Assembly (NCBI GenBank): GCA_034440575.1 | Contig: JAOTOL010001468.1 | Coordinates: 1,012,501-1,076,500, forward strand | Direction of reading: 5' to 3' | Source: Imbricaverruca yamaguchii | Taxonomy: Eukaryota > Arthropoda > Thecostraca > Neoverrucidae | DNA length: 64,000 nucleotides | In this document: piece by piece, positions 24,598 to 36,696 of the stretch | Layout of the letters: the number at the start of each line of letters is the position of its first letter | How positions within the stretch are numbered: position 1 is the stretch's first letter | Made by a program: the position numbers and the translations under genes | Notes under the pieces: generated by a model | Seen by the model: the letters and a program-made list of their open reading frames with translations, nothing else | The model's database searches: none | Told to the model about the DNA's origin: nothing

Positions 24598-25222
24598 CGA
24601 CCGGTGTAGGGTAGTGCTGACCACCGACGTAAGGTACAGCCAGCCGCCGGTGTAGGGTAGTGCTGGCCACCGACGTAAGGTACAGCCAGCCGCCGGTGTA
24701 GGGTAGTGCTGGCCACCGACGTAAGGTACAGCCAGCCGCCGGTGTAGGGTAGGGCTGGCCACCGACGTAAGTTACAGCCAGCCGCCGGTGTAGGGTAGTG
24801 CTGACCACCGACGTAAGGTACAGCCAGCCGCCGGTGTAGGGTAGTGCTGACCACCGACGTAAGGTACAGCCAGCCGCCGATGTAGGGTAGTGCTGACCAC
24901 CGACGTAAGGTATAGCCAGCCGCCGGTGTAGGGTAGGGCTGACCACCGACGTAAGGTACAGCCAGCCGCCGGTGTAGGGTAGTGCTGACCACCGACGTAA
25001 GGTACAGCCAGCCGCCGGTGTAGGGTAGGGCTGACCACCGACGTAAGGTACAGCCAGCCGTCGATGTAGGGTAGTGCTGACCACCGACGTAAGGTACAGC
25101 CAGCCGCCGGTGTAGGGTAGTGCTGACCACCGACGTAAGGTACAGCCAGCCGCCGATGTAGGGTAGTGCTGACCACCGACGTAAGGTACAGCCAGTCGCC
25201 GGTGTATGGTAGGGCCGGCCAC
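24598..25222. repeat. Minisatellite, 46-bp unit, about 13.5 copies
   Basis: The unit runs CCGGTGTAGGGTAGTGCTGA then CCACCGACGTAAGGTACAGC then CAGCCG. Copies are highly alike, with scattered variants (GGCTGGCC, CCGATG, TATAGCC). Minus-strand frames of up to 211 residues are artefacts. Confidence 0.95.
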
Positions 25223-25805
25223 CGTTTTACGGTAAAGTCTGTCGTTTGTGTGCGGTGAATCGAGTCGCTAATATGCGGTCGCTAATATGAGTCGCTAGCC
25301 TTCCCAGTCGGAAAAGGTAGGCGATCAGCATCGACGTAGTCCAACACGCCCGGCGGCCTGTCGCTTTGTCTGGGAATCGGCGCACAGCAAAGGCGGCACT
25401 TGCAAAATGGTCGAGGCCGCCAATTTCCGCACGTTAGTCCAACACGATAGTCCACTTGGCTGGCGGCGCTGGAAAAAAAACTGGTGTGCTCGGTTCAGGA
25501 AGATGACCGACGATCAATACGGGCGCGGGCCCGACGATGCTCTATGTATCCCGCACATGTACGCCATGCAGACGTGAACGACCCCTACCCTCCATCCCCA
25601 CCCCCACCCCCCACCCCACACACACACAATAACAGGTCACCAGTCAGCTAACAGGTAATAGAGATGACGTCAGCCCTCTGCTGTGTGAGCGGTGCTCCTC
25701 GTGTGCTCTACTGTCGCCTCGTGTGCCCTCTGTGTGTTCTGCCTAACCCTCTGTTGTGTGAGAAGCGCGCCTCTTGTGTTCTACTCGGCCCCACGTCTCT
25801 GTTCA
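25223..25805. other. Non-coding
   Basis: No gene is recognised. A C-rich/CA-rich simple patch lies at 25590-25630. From 25670 worn GTGTGCTCT-type repeats lead into the next array. Confidence 0.5.
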
Positions 25806-25962
25806 TCCCCTTGAGCTCTGCTCACCCCCGTGAGCTCTGCTCATCCCCGTGAGCTTTGCTTACTCCCGTGTGCTCTGCTCACCCCGGTGTGTTCTGTTCA
25901 CCCCGTGAGCTCTTCTCATACCCGTGAGCTGTGCTCACCTCAGTGAGCTCTGCTCAGCCATC
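25806..25962. repeat. Degenerate ~22-bp tandem repeat
   Basis: CCCGTGAGCTCTGCTCA recurs about seven times with substitutions and length changes. Confidence 0.7.
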
Positions 25963-26027
25963 GCGACAAAAGTCGCATCTCGCAACAGTACGTTTCGCCG
26001 CCGCCTGGAGATCCACCTGTTCTCGCC

Positions 26028-26448
26028 CAGACCGACACGGCAGACCGACACGGCAGACCGACACGGCAGACCGACACGGCACACCGACACGGCAGACCGA
26101 CCCGGCAGACCGACACGGCAGACCGACCCGACAGACCGACCCGACAGACCGACCCGACAGACCGACCCGGCAGACCGACCCGGCAGACCGACACGGCAGA
26201 CCGACCCGGCAGACCGACCCGGCAGACCGACACGGCAGACCGACACGGCAGACCGACACGGCAGACCGACCCGGCAGACCGACCAGAGACCGACCCGGCA
26301 GACCGACCCGACCCGGCAGACCGACCGACCGGCAGACGACCGACCCGGCAGACCGACACGGCAGACCGACCGGCAGACCGACCCGGCAGACCGACCCGGC
26401 AGACCGACACGGCAGACCGACACGGCAGACCGACCCGGCAGACCGGCA
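26028..26448. repeat. Minisatellite, 13-bp unit, about 32 copies
   Basis: The unit is CAGACCGACACGG or CAGACCGACCCGG. A disrupted stretch (about 26280-26345) has partial units. All six frames stay open over long distances because the unit has no stop, giving spurious 190-250-residue frames. Confidence 0.94.
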
Positions 26449-26690
26449 CGCAGCCCACAGGAGGCGGCGCCGGAGGCGGCCGGCCGTGGCGTGACGTGAC
26501 GTGCCGCGGCGTGACACTGGCGTGCCGCGGCGTGACACTGTGACGTGCCGGCAACAGCGCCACTTCTCACACCGACCGGCCCGGAACACGTGGCACGTGG
26601 CGGCCGTACGGCAGGCCGCGCCGCACGTCACGTCAGTGTGTGTGCCGCAGCACGCGGCTCCCGGTACGGCGCCAAATGTTACCATTGGGG
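26449..26690. promoter_or_regulatory. CpG-rich block with CACGTGG/CACGTCACGT words
   Basis: Adjoins the 13-bp array. It includes repeated GCCGCGGCGTGACACTG segments and ACGTGGCACGTGGC near 26587 (E-box-like). The reverse strand reads AACATTTGGCGCCGTACCGG near 26675, which recalls an LTR end plus primer-binding site, but nothing else supports that. Confidence 0.3.
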
Positions 26691-28070
26691 TCACACTGTG
26701 GGAGTGGCGTCATTGCGAAAAATCAGAGGTCGACGTGTTGCAGTTCACTCCTAAGGTTTTTGCGGAAATAGCAACGCGCAGATCAGCATTCGGCTATGGT
26801 CATGATGTTATACAACCAATAGTCATGATGCTGTACAACCAAGTGACAAGCCATAGGAATGTGCATATGTTGCCGGTTGAACTGGTACCAAAGTAACTCA
26901 GGCACGTCGTGAAAGCGTCGCGTCTTGCGTGCAGAGAGTGCTGAATTCAGAATAGCCATAATTTAACGAAGAGATCATGTTTCACCTTTGGTTCATACTA
27001 CAGCCCTAGAATGGGCAACAGTCTTGCTCTCTGTCAAACACGGTGTGTTTAATTTTCCAACAAAGCAGGCGAAGTTTTATCAACATCTGTGAACGCTGCC
27101 TCTTAATTGAAACTGGCTGTTTAGCATGCAAGCAGAGTTTCGGGAGCAATGCAGGAAGCCGGAGAGGGAGAGAGCAATACAGCAAGACGAAGAGGGAGCG
27201 ACGTTGAATCAATACCGGCTCGCTAAAGTCGGGAAAGAACAATACATACGGTCGGATGTGGATATCTGAAGCTACAGTTAATTAATGAACTTCTCTCCAC
27301 TTTGCTTCCAATTTCCAGCGACGTTCGCCAGCAGCCGACAATGAAGGGCTGAGGAACTTCGACGCCACTCCACGGCGTCGGAGTTTGTCCGAAACAATCC
27401 GCAGCTGGAGAAGACAGCAGGTATTTTTTTCGCGAATCTCTCCAGGAGCATTGTGGAGGCGAGGGCGCGTCACTGAGATTAAAAACATCATCTCGCGATG
27501 GCAAGCTAGGCCCTGTGGGGTGTAGATGTGGCACTGGCATTAGTGAATGATCGACACCCATGTAGAGCGAACAGTTGCAACATTGGCATTGGTGACTGAT
27601 CGATAGCCGTGTTGATGTGCTCCTACGTGTTACATTCGAGAAAGGACACTTGAGATTACTATGGTGCCAGCTCAGTGGATCCTAATTCAAGCTCAGTTGT
27701 TCTTCTCACTCGTTAAAGGTGCCGTGGCCCATCCCGACGTGCATACGCACAAGTGTTCGTCAGTGATCGTCGGGACCACTTCACAAATGAGCTGAACGGC
27801 ATCATTGCGCAACTATCATCTGCATAACTGTACCGAACAATTATACGTCTCGCTTGCTTTCCTTCATGGTGTACCTGCAGCCGGAGCGGCGTGAAGAATA
27901 TCAGCTGTGTGTCCCATCATCGATGCTGATGGTTAGCACCGATTTGTGGTCAGCAGCAGTTTGCGGAGGCTTACAGAAATGACACACGGTTATCGTGAAA
28001 GCGTTCGCTAATGAAGCTGCGTCTAAAACATAATGCTGCTTTGGACACAGCTTAATTGTGCTCATAGTCT
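26691..28070. other. Non-coding single-copy DNA
   Basis: No gene is recognised. A 24-bp near-duplicate (GTCATGATG.T.TACAACCAA) lies at about 26798-26844. Confidence 0.5.
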
Positions 28071-28620
28071 CCCGCGCCGTCTCAGGTGGGGTGATTTTAG
28101 CCTCCACCCCCCTTAGGTTTCCTACGGATAATGGGAAAGCTGCGCTAGGCAGCGCGCCGAAATTTGGCATGCCCTTTCCTACATCAACGTAACATGTGGG
28201 ACAATTTTGACAGCAGGTGGTCCACGGTCGCCGAGTTAGTCAAGGTCAAGTGAGGTCACTTAAAAAAAAGTCCGACCCGTCCTCACAATGTATCGGGTAA
28301 AGATATTTGAATAAAGCTCGCAGCGCTTGCTTGTCTTTAGGTCCCCAACAAAACGCACCAGACGATTTGTTTTGAATTTTTGCGTTTTTCATGACTTCTT
28401 TGTTTTGCATATTTGCCCATTTGAATAGATAGGGTCGATCGTGGATAATCGACGATTCTGTCCAAAACAACCCTTGTCATGAGGTCGAGCGTCGGGCTCT
28501 CCTTCCGATGACCACTCTTATGTTTCCCGCGACGCTTAGTTTGGAGATTAGAGGGGACATCTATTGTCTCCCCCTCCGCAAGGACGGGGTGTGGGAATCT
28601 GCCCGGAGAAACGGAAATGG
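28071..28620 (+). mobile_element. TTAA element, decayed copy, internally deleted
   Basis: It aligns in order with the 59-kb element: a CCCGCGCCGTCTC end, then AGCGCGCCGAAATTTGGCAT, then GTCAAGGTCAAGTGAGGTCA, and finally CGACGCTTAGTTTGGA close to the right end. A central part of about 280 bp is missing. TTAA follows at 28621-28624, but no TTAA precedes it, so the left flank has decayed. Confidence 0.75.
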
Positions 28621-28950
28621 TTAAATGAACGCCCTGCTTATCAATCTCTCGCTGCCCTTACCTACCTATATCAAGCCAACGAGACGATTATCAACATCAG
28701 CCAGGTTCTGGGTGAGACTTTGACCTGTGACACCAATATCCCCTCGAAGTGTGGAACAATATTCGTTATGTGCCCGAGGTGGTGATTTACAGGCCGCCTA
28801 CACATTGGCGTTTGAATCATCCAATACTGTCTGGACACTCCCGGGGCATGATGGGGGGATATCCTGCCCCTCATTTTCCAGTCAATAGTGCCTCGCCAAG
28901 TACCGCAGTTGGTAATGGAGTGTAGCATCGTACAGTATAGATGAATAGAT

Positions 28951-29132
28951 TGTTTATTGTTTATTGGTTGGTTCACGACACACTTTATGCACAGTCACGG
29001 CTAATGGCGCCGCCCACACTGTTTCGCCGGTGGGCCGCGGGATTCGGAAATGTCCTGAGTGGCGCCAGAGTCGAACCCGGGACCTCTGGTACCCATAGCC
29101 CGACACCTTAACCACTCGGCCATCCCCGCCCC
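28951..29132 (-). mobile_element. tRNA-derived SINE (family A), copy 1
   Basis: On the minus strand the head reads GGGGATGGCCGAGTGGTTAAGG (A box inside) and GGGTTCGACTCTGG (B box), like a class II tRNA. The body follows, then an AATAAACAA-type tail. ATAGATGAATAGAT occurs exactly on both sides (28937-28950 and 29133-29146), a perfect 14-bp target-site duplication. Hence a retroposed, fairly young insertion, not a tRNA gene. Confidence 0.92.
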
Positions 29133-29146
29133 ATAGATGAATAGAT

Positions 29147-30281
29147 AGTATGGTATAGATGGTGTAGCATAGTATAGCATAGATGATAGCGTCCTAGACC
29201 TATGACATAATTGGAACTGAACAGGTACGTTTATTGAGGAAGTCGTTGTCTCTTCAGCTCTATGCATATTTTTCCCAACTCAAGCACGTTATCAGCCAAC
29301 GGACAAGTTTCTTGCCGGGACAGACCGTATTTGTATTAAAGTTTCACTGGTGATTTTTAATGTTAAGGACGATGGTGGCATTCAGTTATATTTTGTAATC
29401 CCTAAATTACTTAACCATTTCAAAGAAACGCCTCAGAATTCCTCGCTGTGTGATTGGTCAACATATGTGTGACGTCACGTATGTAGAGATCAGCGATGCT
29501 TGACTGCCAACCATTATATCTTCCATTTGGGACGCTGTCGGTTCGTAACAATCGCGACAGTTTTAGCTTGGATCACATCCGACCGTCAAGGGCAAATGGA
29601 TCGTAGAAAACGGCGCTATTCTTCTTGTTTGCGCCGATGCATACAAATGCAACTGCAAGCAAACCAAAAGAAATGTTTTTCGGCCTCCCGACGGCCGACA
29701 AGATGAGGACGTTGTCGAGCGATTCTGTATGCCGAGACACTGCCACTGCTTTTGATCCCGCTTGCTGCAACGAACATTTCTAGGTATATGTAACACTGGT
29801 AGACAGGGGTACGAGTATTTTGATTGTCGTGGGCACGCCTAAGGATGAGGGGAGAGGCTGGAAGAAAAGTATTTTCCTCAGAAGTGTAAACATTGATGTT
29901 TTTCACAGCAAGGTTTAGCTTGAAAATGATGACTTTATGTCCTTTTTTGTTAAAACTCCCACAAATTAGAAATATGCTTTTTACAAACGTGGGAATTTGT
30001 TTGTATGCACTTTGTTCTAAGCATGGATGTCCACAACCCTTTCATATTAACATTTAGTGAAGATAATTAGTGATGTCTAGCTGACTGCAGCATGCCGAAG
30101 ATGGCACATTTGGCAAGTTTCAAGTGCACAAAATTCAAGCACGTTTTGTTCGATAACAAATTACTCGAAAAAAACAAACCTAATGCAACATGTAAACTTT
30201 CTAAAACAAAAATGTTCTCGAAAATATAATAGAAACAATGTTCAACATAGACTAACCAAACCGAACCTGACTTAGTCAAGC
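29147..30281. other. Non-coding, AT-rich
   Basis: No gene is recognised. GTGTGACGTCACGTATG near 29468 is a cAMP-response-element-like palindrome in otherwise plain sequence. Confidence 0.5.
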
Positions 30282-30289
30282 CTAGCCAT

Positions 30290-30360
30290 TTTGCTCATGC
30301 AGGTAAAATGTATGAAAGATGTGTCTCGTGAATATCTTAAGACGCAAGGATGCCAGACAG
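30290..30360 (-). pseudogene. Weak zinc-finger-like relic, minus strand
   Basis: The minus strand reads CNGCLASLRLKIFTRHIFH, with a C-x2-C pair followed by a histidine. The DNA is similar to the minus strand at 59.94-60.02 kb (shared TTAAG.TATTCAC). Taken alone this is weak; with the 48.1-kb segment it suggests worn copies of one sequence that may once have encoded C2H2 fingers. Confidence 0.25.
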
Positions 30361-30387
30361 CCATTACATTTCGAAGAAAAACTGCAG

Positions 30388-30472
30388 AAACCCCACCAGT
30401 AATATACTTCTAATGCTTTTCTCAAGCTCAGTGAGGTTGAGAAAAGCATTAGATCTGGGCATACTGGGTTAA
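30388..30472. other. Strong hairpin (16-bp perfect stem)
   Basis: CTAATGCTTTTCTCAA at 30410-30425 is the exact reverse complement of 30437-30452. The 11-base centre pairs further (CTCA with TGAG). Outside an 8 by 9 base internal loop, CCAGTA (30396-30401) pairs with TACTGG (30462-30467). The shape resembles a miRNA precursor or a tiny fold-back element; no known miRNA is recognised. Confidence 0.6.
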
Positions 30473-30500
30473 CTTCCACAGTATGCCTAAAATTTTACAT

Positions 30501-31054
30501 AACGTAATACGAATATGATTTTAAAGAAAATTTTATTTTTATAATCTGCCAACCTATCAAAAAACACATATGCACTTTAACTGCATATATATTCAATTGC
30601 TCATGTATTTTACCCATCATGTGATGTGAAATGTGCAATACTCACAAATTAATGCAAACTTGGCATGCTGTTCATTGGTCATTTATCAAGCACTTACATC
30701 GGGATGAGTCTTGCAGTTTACACCACTATGGAATGCCAATTATGGAACTAGGTATAACAAGCTTTTGGTTTGCTGAGGGGAAGCCATGGTGTTTGTTCAC
30801 CTAAGCCATACATAATTTGTCATTGTCTTTTCCATTATTTTGCTCATTTTACCCATTAACATAGTAAAAGCTATTGCTGCTTGCACGCATCACATTGCGC
30901 CGGAGTTGAAACAAAATTGTTAGCTGTTGTGTTATCACCATGATAATATTACCACCGTGATACCACCCTTCCAAGCTTCATATTTTAATTCAAAGCGGTA
31001 TAACGTTAAAATCACAAAATTAAAATTTCGTTAAAATCATATTCGTATTACGTT
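30501..31054. mobile_element. 554-bp element with ~34-bp terminal inverted repeats
   Basis: The left end AACGTAATACGAATATGATT (continuing TTAA) is matched by its exact reverse complement at the right end for 24 bp. The match continues imperfectly to about 34 bp (30501-30535 and 31021-31054). The AT-rich interior has no open frame. No clear target-site duplication is visible, so the superfamily cannot be named. Confidence 0.7.
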
Positions 31055-31599
31055 CGCTACCACAGCTAACAGACACATTTGGATCGGGTTACACCAGTTC
31101 ATTTCTCAGCACTGGTGTCGTCGTGGCAATATTGTAAGCGACAGCCAATCACCGTGCGAGTTTTTCCGACCGCGACAACATCACGAGCAATTTGCGAACA
31201 TACCGCACCTGTCCTTTCGATTATAGTGCTGACTCATCTTGCTTTGTGGTATTAATGCCAGGTGAGCTAAGGATAAATAAAATGCGACACGTGAAATATT
31301 GTTGCTGGAGAACCCAAATGCCTTTTACATTGTCGTCAGAAGTGCTTCCAAGTATCAAATAACGTCTTCAGTGTGCTTTTAGAACGCGATCAGATTCTGA
31401 GACAATCCCTTCAACGCTTGGATGTACAAATATCGAAGAATTTGATTCGTATAATGTACGCAGCATCGCATCTTATTCGCTACTTGAAGAATCCTGATTG
31501 TTTTTGACATTCTGTGCATGGCGCTTAAAACGGATATTAGTCATATTAGTCAAGTACACTTCTTTTCTATGAAAATTAGGCACGCAATCTCATGCCAAC
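31055..31599. other. Non-coding, AT-rich
   Basis: No gene or repeat is recognised. Confidence 0.5.
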
Positions 31600-31797
31600 A
31601 CCTTCCAACCGCATAGCAACACCTGACATCCACGTACTAACACGAACAGCATAACAACACCCCACGACCAAATAGCAACACCTCACAGTTGCATAGCAAC
31701 ATCTCGTAACTGGCACCTCACAAACACATAACAACACTTCGCAAACACAAAACAACACCTCACAGACACATAGCAACATCTCACAACCACAGCAAAG
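31600..31797. repeat. Degenerate ~24-bp tandem repeat
   Basis: CACATAGCAACACCTCACA recurs about eight times with substitutions. The minus strand reads a Cys/Val-rich artefact. Confidence 0.75.
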
Positions 31798-32049
31798 ATC
31801 TGGAGCAGATGGATGCACTCGTCACCTGGACGTGCCATTTGCCACCATATGATACCACTTGTTCGTAATCCGCGAGCACATAGTGGGATTGCCGCATGCG
31901 TCAGCCGTAGATCCATTTCCTTGAACACTGGCAGGTCCCAAATTGGATTTTAATCTGGTGCTGATCCGGCATCCGCAGGGAGTTGTCTATGCCGCACGTG
32001 ATTCGTCTCTTCAGATATTCTAATTGGATCGTGGGGGCGCTAAGGCACG

Positions 32050-32240
32050 TCTTCGGAGCAAGTGTGGCGGCCGTCGAGAACGGAGTGTGGCACCGGAATT
32101 GTGAGCGGAGTGCGGCGCCAATTGGGAAGAAGTGGACTGTGGCGCCCATCGAGAACTGAGTGTGGTGCCCGTCAAGAACGAGGTGTGGAGCCCATTGGAG
32201 AGGAGTAGAGTGTGGCGTCCATCGAGAACGGAGTGTGCCG
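32050..32240. repeat. Degenerate ~36-bp tandem repeat
   Basis: GAGAACGGAGTGTGGC recurs with GCGCCCATC-type linkers. About five worn units. Confidence 0.65.
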
Positions 32241-32299
32241 CATATCACCACACCAGTTCGGCCGGTGACCAGACATCACCGCAGATTTGCGGATTGAAG

Positions 32300-32412
32300 T
32301 ACCCTAATTAGGGGGGGGGTTGGGGAAATTTCCCCTTCCCAAAAAAAAGGTTGTGGGTTGAGTCCCCCCCCTCCCCCCTTTCCCCCCCCAAAAGGGAGAA
32401 AAAAAAACGTAA
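32300..32412. other. Homopolymer-run patch, possibly poor consensus
   Basis: Successive runs of G, A, T and C (for example 9 G at 32311, and stacked C runs and A runs up to 32408) with almost no normal sequence between them. This looks like low-quality sequence built into the assembly. The neighbouring open frames should not be trusted. Confidence 0.55.
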
Positions 32413-33399
32413 CCCTGAATTGCCCGGGGGAGAGCAAATCTGCCCTCTGTCGACTATTCGCGATACTTTGAACGTGCGTTGAGAAATCTCCACGACATTT
32501 TCCATAGCTGCCACTTGATGGATTATACGCCTTTTTCCCCACAAAGTGACGACAGTATGGCATCATGTTTGTCATTTCTTGAAGACAAAAATGTAGTAAT
32601 CATTGCAATTTGACATATGAACCGAACCAAGGAAGATTGTAATGTCTGTCATCGGAAAGCTCAAACCAATTAGTAGATACTTAATGAGTTATGCCGTTGT
32701 TTTGCTTTACTCTTTGACATGGAAGTATCGGTATGTCAAAATCAGAACTATTGATAGAAAGTATTCTCGAAATTGTTAATCTAAGATTCAATACTTCGAG
32801 AAGAAAAGGGAAACACCATGGTCAAGGAATTACTTTGGATAATTACTTCACCATAATGTAAGTAATTGTCTATAATAATGACTGAACTATGGCTGGGATC
32901 ATGAGTGTCACTTTCTGATATTAATTTGGTGGCTAATTGATGTTTTTCATGACTTTTTTTTCCGAGGAAGGGCGCTATCGACTGAGAAAAGAAACTCATT
33001 GAGAGGGAATGCAATCGATCGCCCTGGAATGGAGTATCCATAGGCTCGATTGTCAAGCTTCGGTTTGATTCGGCGACTAGTGAATTAATGGGGGATGGAA
33101 ACTAATGATTGGAGGACAAACGAACGATTGGTTGCGCCAGTTGCCCCTTAACGTGTGCAGATCAACATCCCTGGTCCGAATCGCACCGCAGCACATACCA
33201 CGTACGTCTGAGACTGCACGTCACGGCGCTATCGCTGGCCGTTTTAATTGTCAATATCGGCCGAGCCCGTCCTTGAGATAAGCGGGAGGTGGGTGGGCGG
33301 GGGTATTCTCCCCGTCGATCAATGGTGTGTCGCTGAGGAGCCCTATCAATGTCTGATTAACCAGGCCTGATCGCTGTTCAGTGTGACTACCGTGTACAT
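32413..33399. other. Non-coding single-copy DNA
   Basis: No gene is recognised. AT-rich to 33120, then GC-richer. Confidence 0.5.
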
Positions 33400-34085
33400 C
33401 AGGCATCAGTGTGGCGTTTGTTGAAGTGTCAGTGTGGCGTTATCGATACGTCAGTGTGGTGGATACTGAGATATCAGTGTGGTGGATACTGAGAAGTCAG
33501 TGTGGTGGATACTGAGATATCAGTGTGTTGGATACTGAGAAGTCAGTGTAGTGGATATTGAGATATCAGTGTGGTGGATACTTGGAAGTCAGTGTGGTGG
33601 GTACTGAGGAATCAGTGTGGTGGGTAGTGAGGCGTCAGTGTGGCGTTATCGAGACGTCAGTGTGGTGGATACTGAGACGTCAGTGCGGTGGATACTGAGA
33701 CGTCAGTCTGGTGGATACCGAGACGTCAGTGTGGTGGATACTGAGGCGTCAGTGTGGTGGATACTGAGAAGTCAGTGTGGTGGATACTGAGACGTCCGTG
33801 TGGTGGATACTGAGAAGTCAGTGCGGTGGATATTGAGACGTCAGTGTGGTGGATATTGAGGCGTCAGTACGGTGGATACTGAGACGTCAGTGCGGTGGAT
33901 ACCGAGACGTCAGTGTGGTGGATGCCGAGACGTCAGTTCAGTGGATACTGAGGCGTCAGTGTAGTGGATACTGAGAAGTCAGTGTGGTGGATACTGAGAC
34001 GTCAGTGTGGTGGATACTGAGGCGTCAGTGCGGTGGATACTGAGAAGTCCATGTGGCGTTGATTGTCAGGGCGGTATGGCGTTTA
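33400..34085. repeat. Minisatellite, 23-bp unit, about 29 copies
   Basis: The unit is TCAGTGTGGTGGATACTGAG plus a variable AAG, ATA, ACG or GCG triplet. Some units carry CGTTATC in place of GGATACTG. The triplet variants make the array easy to map by variant. Confidence 0.93.
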
Positions 34086-35035
34086 TTGAGGCGTCGGTGC
34101 AGTCGATGATGAGACGTTTTTGTGGTGTCCTTGGAGTGACGAGGATGTTTTCTGTTGCGATGAGTTTGGTTTGGTAACCAGGTGGTCGTGAGGAACTCGA
34201 ATTCGTTCACGTCTATGTTTATTATTTTAATCACCGACATGGATAAAGCCATGCAACGGGCAAAGTCGATGCATCGCTCACAGAAACAGATGCAGGTAGA
34301 TATACAGGAAGCAGGGATATCGCGAGATACAATTGTGCCGTGCGCCAATGCTCTATACCGAAAAACTTGAGTTATATTATGGTGTAGAATACTATTAGCG
34401 TTCAAACATTGAAGACAAACACTAAGACTATGTTACTTAGTGAACCGTTAAAATGAGCCAACCCCTCCACCCCCACCCCAAACCTCCGAGATCAGGTGTG
34501 ATGATTTAATTGGAAAGACCAGGTTAAGCAGCCGATGTGCTCGAACAATTCAATACCTTCTGAATAATTAGTCGCGATGTCAGAAATTGGAGACTTTGGT
34601 GAGCCCAGCCCAATGTCGCGCGCAGGATCGCACAATCAATTCTGACCAACGGTAGAGTTTTTCATCATCATCGACCTATTCGGTGGCGTGCTAACGTCGC
34701 CGTCAACGTCAGCAAATAAACGTCGTCAGTGGTTGTGGACAGTGCTGGTGAAAGGCACAGGGGTGCGGAAATACGGACGACTCGTGAAGATACTGCGTGG
34801 AGGACAACAAACACGAAAAATGCGGGCTGGCTGCATTTGGCTACTCGTCAAGCCTCGCTACGTCGGCGCTTTGGCACAAAATATCACGATCGTCTCCAAT
34901 AATAAGAGTGAGGAAAGCTTACCACATTGTATTAGTGTGTCTTAGATGCATGATGCTAGATGTTAGATGTTAGATGTTAGATGTCTGTTAGATGTATAGA
35001 TGTAGTGTCTGTATAGATCTGTCTGTTCCCAACAA
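34086..35035. other. Non-coding; short TAGATGT repeat
   Basis: No gene is recognised. The minus-strand frame at 34025-34405 (126 residues) partly overlaps the array and lacks a known domain. 34957-35005 is a short TTAGATG tandem. Confidence 0.5.
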
Positions 35036-35575
35036 GAGTCATCACTATCGTGTAATGAGCAATGCCGCCCGTGACCTGTCACCGCGACAGCTGATACAGG
35101 AGTACCAACCGACGTCATCACTCTAGTGTACTGGACAACGCCGCCAACTGACCTGTCCACGCGACAGCTGATACAGGAGTACCAACCGACGTCATCACTC
35201 TAGTGTACTGGACAACGCCGCCAACTGACCTGTCCCCGCGACAGCTGATACAGGAGTACACCAACCCGACTGTCGGGAATCCACTCTAGTGTTTATTGGA
35301 CAACGCAGCCAACTGACCTGTCCCCGCGACAGCTGTTACAGGAGCACCAAACGACGTCATCACTCTAGTGTACTGGGCAACGCCGTCCATAGACCCGTCC
35401 CCGCGACAGCTATTACAGGAGTACCAACCGACGTCATCACTCTAGTGTACTGGGCAACGCCGTCCACAGACCCGTCCCCGCGACAGCTGATACAGGAGTA
35501 CCAACCGACGTCATCACTCTAGTGTACTGGACAACGCAGCCAACTGACCCGTCCCCGCGACAGCTGTTACAGTAT
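35036..35575. repeat. Minisatellite, 77-bp unit, 7 copies
   Basis: The unit includes GACGTCATCACTCTAGTGTA, then GGACAACGCCGCCAACTGAC, then GCGACAGCTGATACAGGAGT. Starts are 77 bp apart (for example 35114 and 35191). One copy (about 35260-35290) is disrupted. Confidence 0.93.
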
Positions 35576-36696
35576 CCACCCAGGGTGGCACAAGCAAATG
35601 CCTCTTTCGGACTTAAGCTTGGACGAATGGGAGAGCTCCTTGCGCGAGCGGACCCCTCAAGAACGCCATCTTTCACGCCCCATGTATTATAACCCTCGAC
35701 ATAAACTGGGAACGGCGAAGAGCACAGCACCGCCGGCGGCTCGAGATAGCTGAATTGAGTAGCTGTTGCTCTACAAATGCATGTTAGCAGGTGAAGCATC
35801 TTCTTCTACATCGGCTGTGAAATTGAGTAGCGAGCTCATAACGGATCCTTGGCACGTCATGGCAAGCAATATGGAATATTAATGCCCGCCTTAGTCGCAG
35901 TAATGTCCTAGTAAGTGGCTCGTCTAACTGACAATAATGGATGATATGTAGCAGTCAGCATAGCTACAGCGGTTGCCGACCAGCACCCTGTTTCAGTTGA
36001 ACTATTGCAGAGAACAGTAGCCTAGTTAAAAGTGGTGAAGGTAGCAAATTGACCCTTCTGATCCTCTCCTGAATCCTGCACTGGATGGCGGACAAATAAT
36101 CTTGCAAATCCGAGCTAGGTTGTGTTAGTTTCTCGCTGAATACCGTGGACAATGGCACAATTAGAACTGTCTGGCTCATGAACATGATATTATTTCCTTG
36201 GGCTAAAAAGATGAACTGAATAACAGCATTATACTTCACTGGATTTGCTTGAATGGAATGCATGACCATTTTCAAAAAGTTGAGCTAGTGTTTAAGACCG
36301 ATTTTCCAAACAAAGCAAGGACTGAAAGGTCAGAGGAATCGAGATGTAGCAGATATTTGATGGTCTGTAGGAGCTATGAATGTTTCAAAATAGCACAAAT
36401 CATACATTTTACAATACTTCGCACCAATGGGGATTCAGTTTCGCATCCATGGGTGATCTGGATGCTCTAGCGGCCGAACTGTCAAGTTTTTTTTTAATAT
36501 TGTAACAGAAATGTCATTGTATTTTGAGAAGGAAAAAGTTTGTTTTTAAGGGCCCATTAAATATCAAAATATTTCAATGGGAAGCCAACAAAAATGTTTG
36601 GGCCAATATTGAAAAATAAAATTGTTTGATGCAGAAATGACTTTCAACGCCCGAGGGGAAGAATGTTTAAAGTTTGTCTAGCATCCTACTAAACTT
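35576..36696. other. Non-coding single-copy DNA
   Basis: No gene is recognised. 36553-36581 forms a small imperfect hairpin (CCCATT against AATGGG). Confidence 0.5.

Noticed and set aside
29040..29132. tRNA gene
   Set aside because: A and B boxes are present but the acceptor stem does not pair, and the sequence continues into a SINE body with target duplication. Also rejected at 19.7, 47.1 and 54.9 kb.
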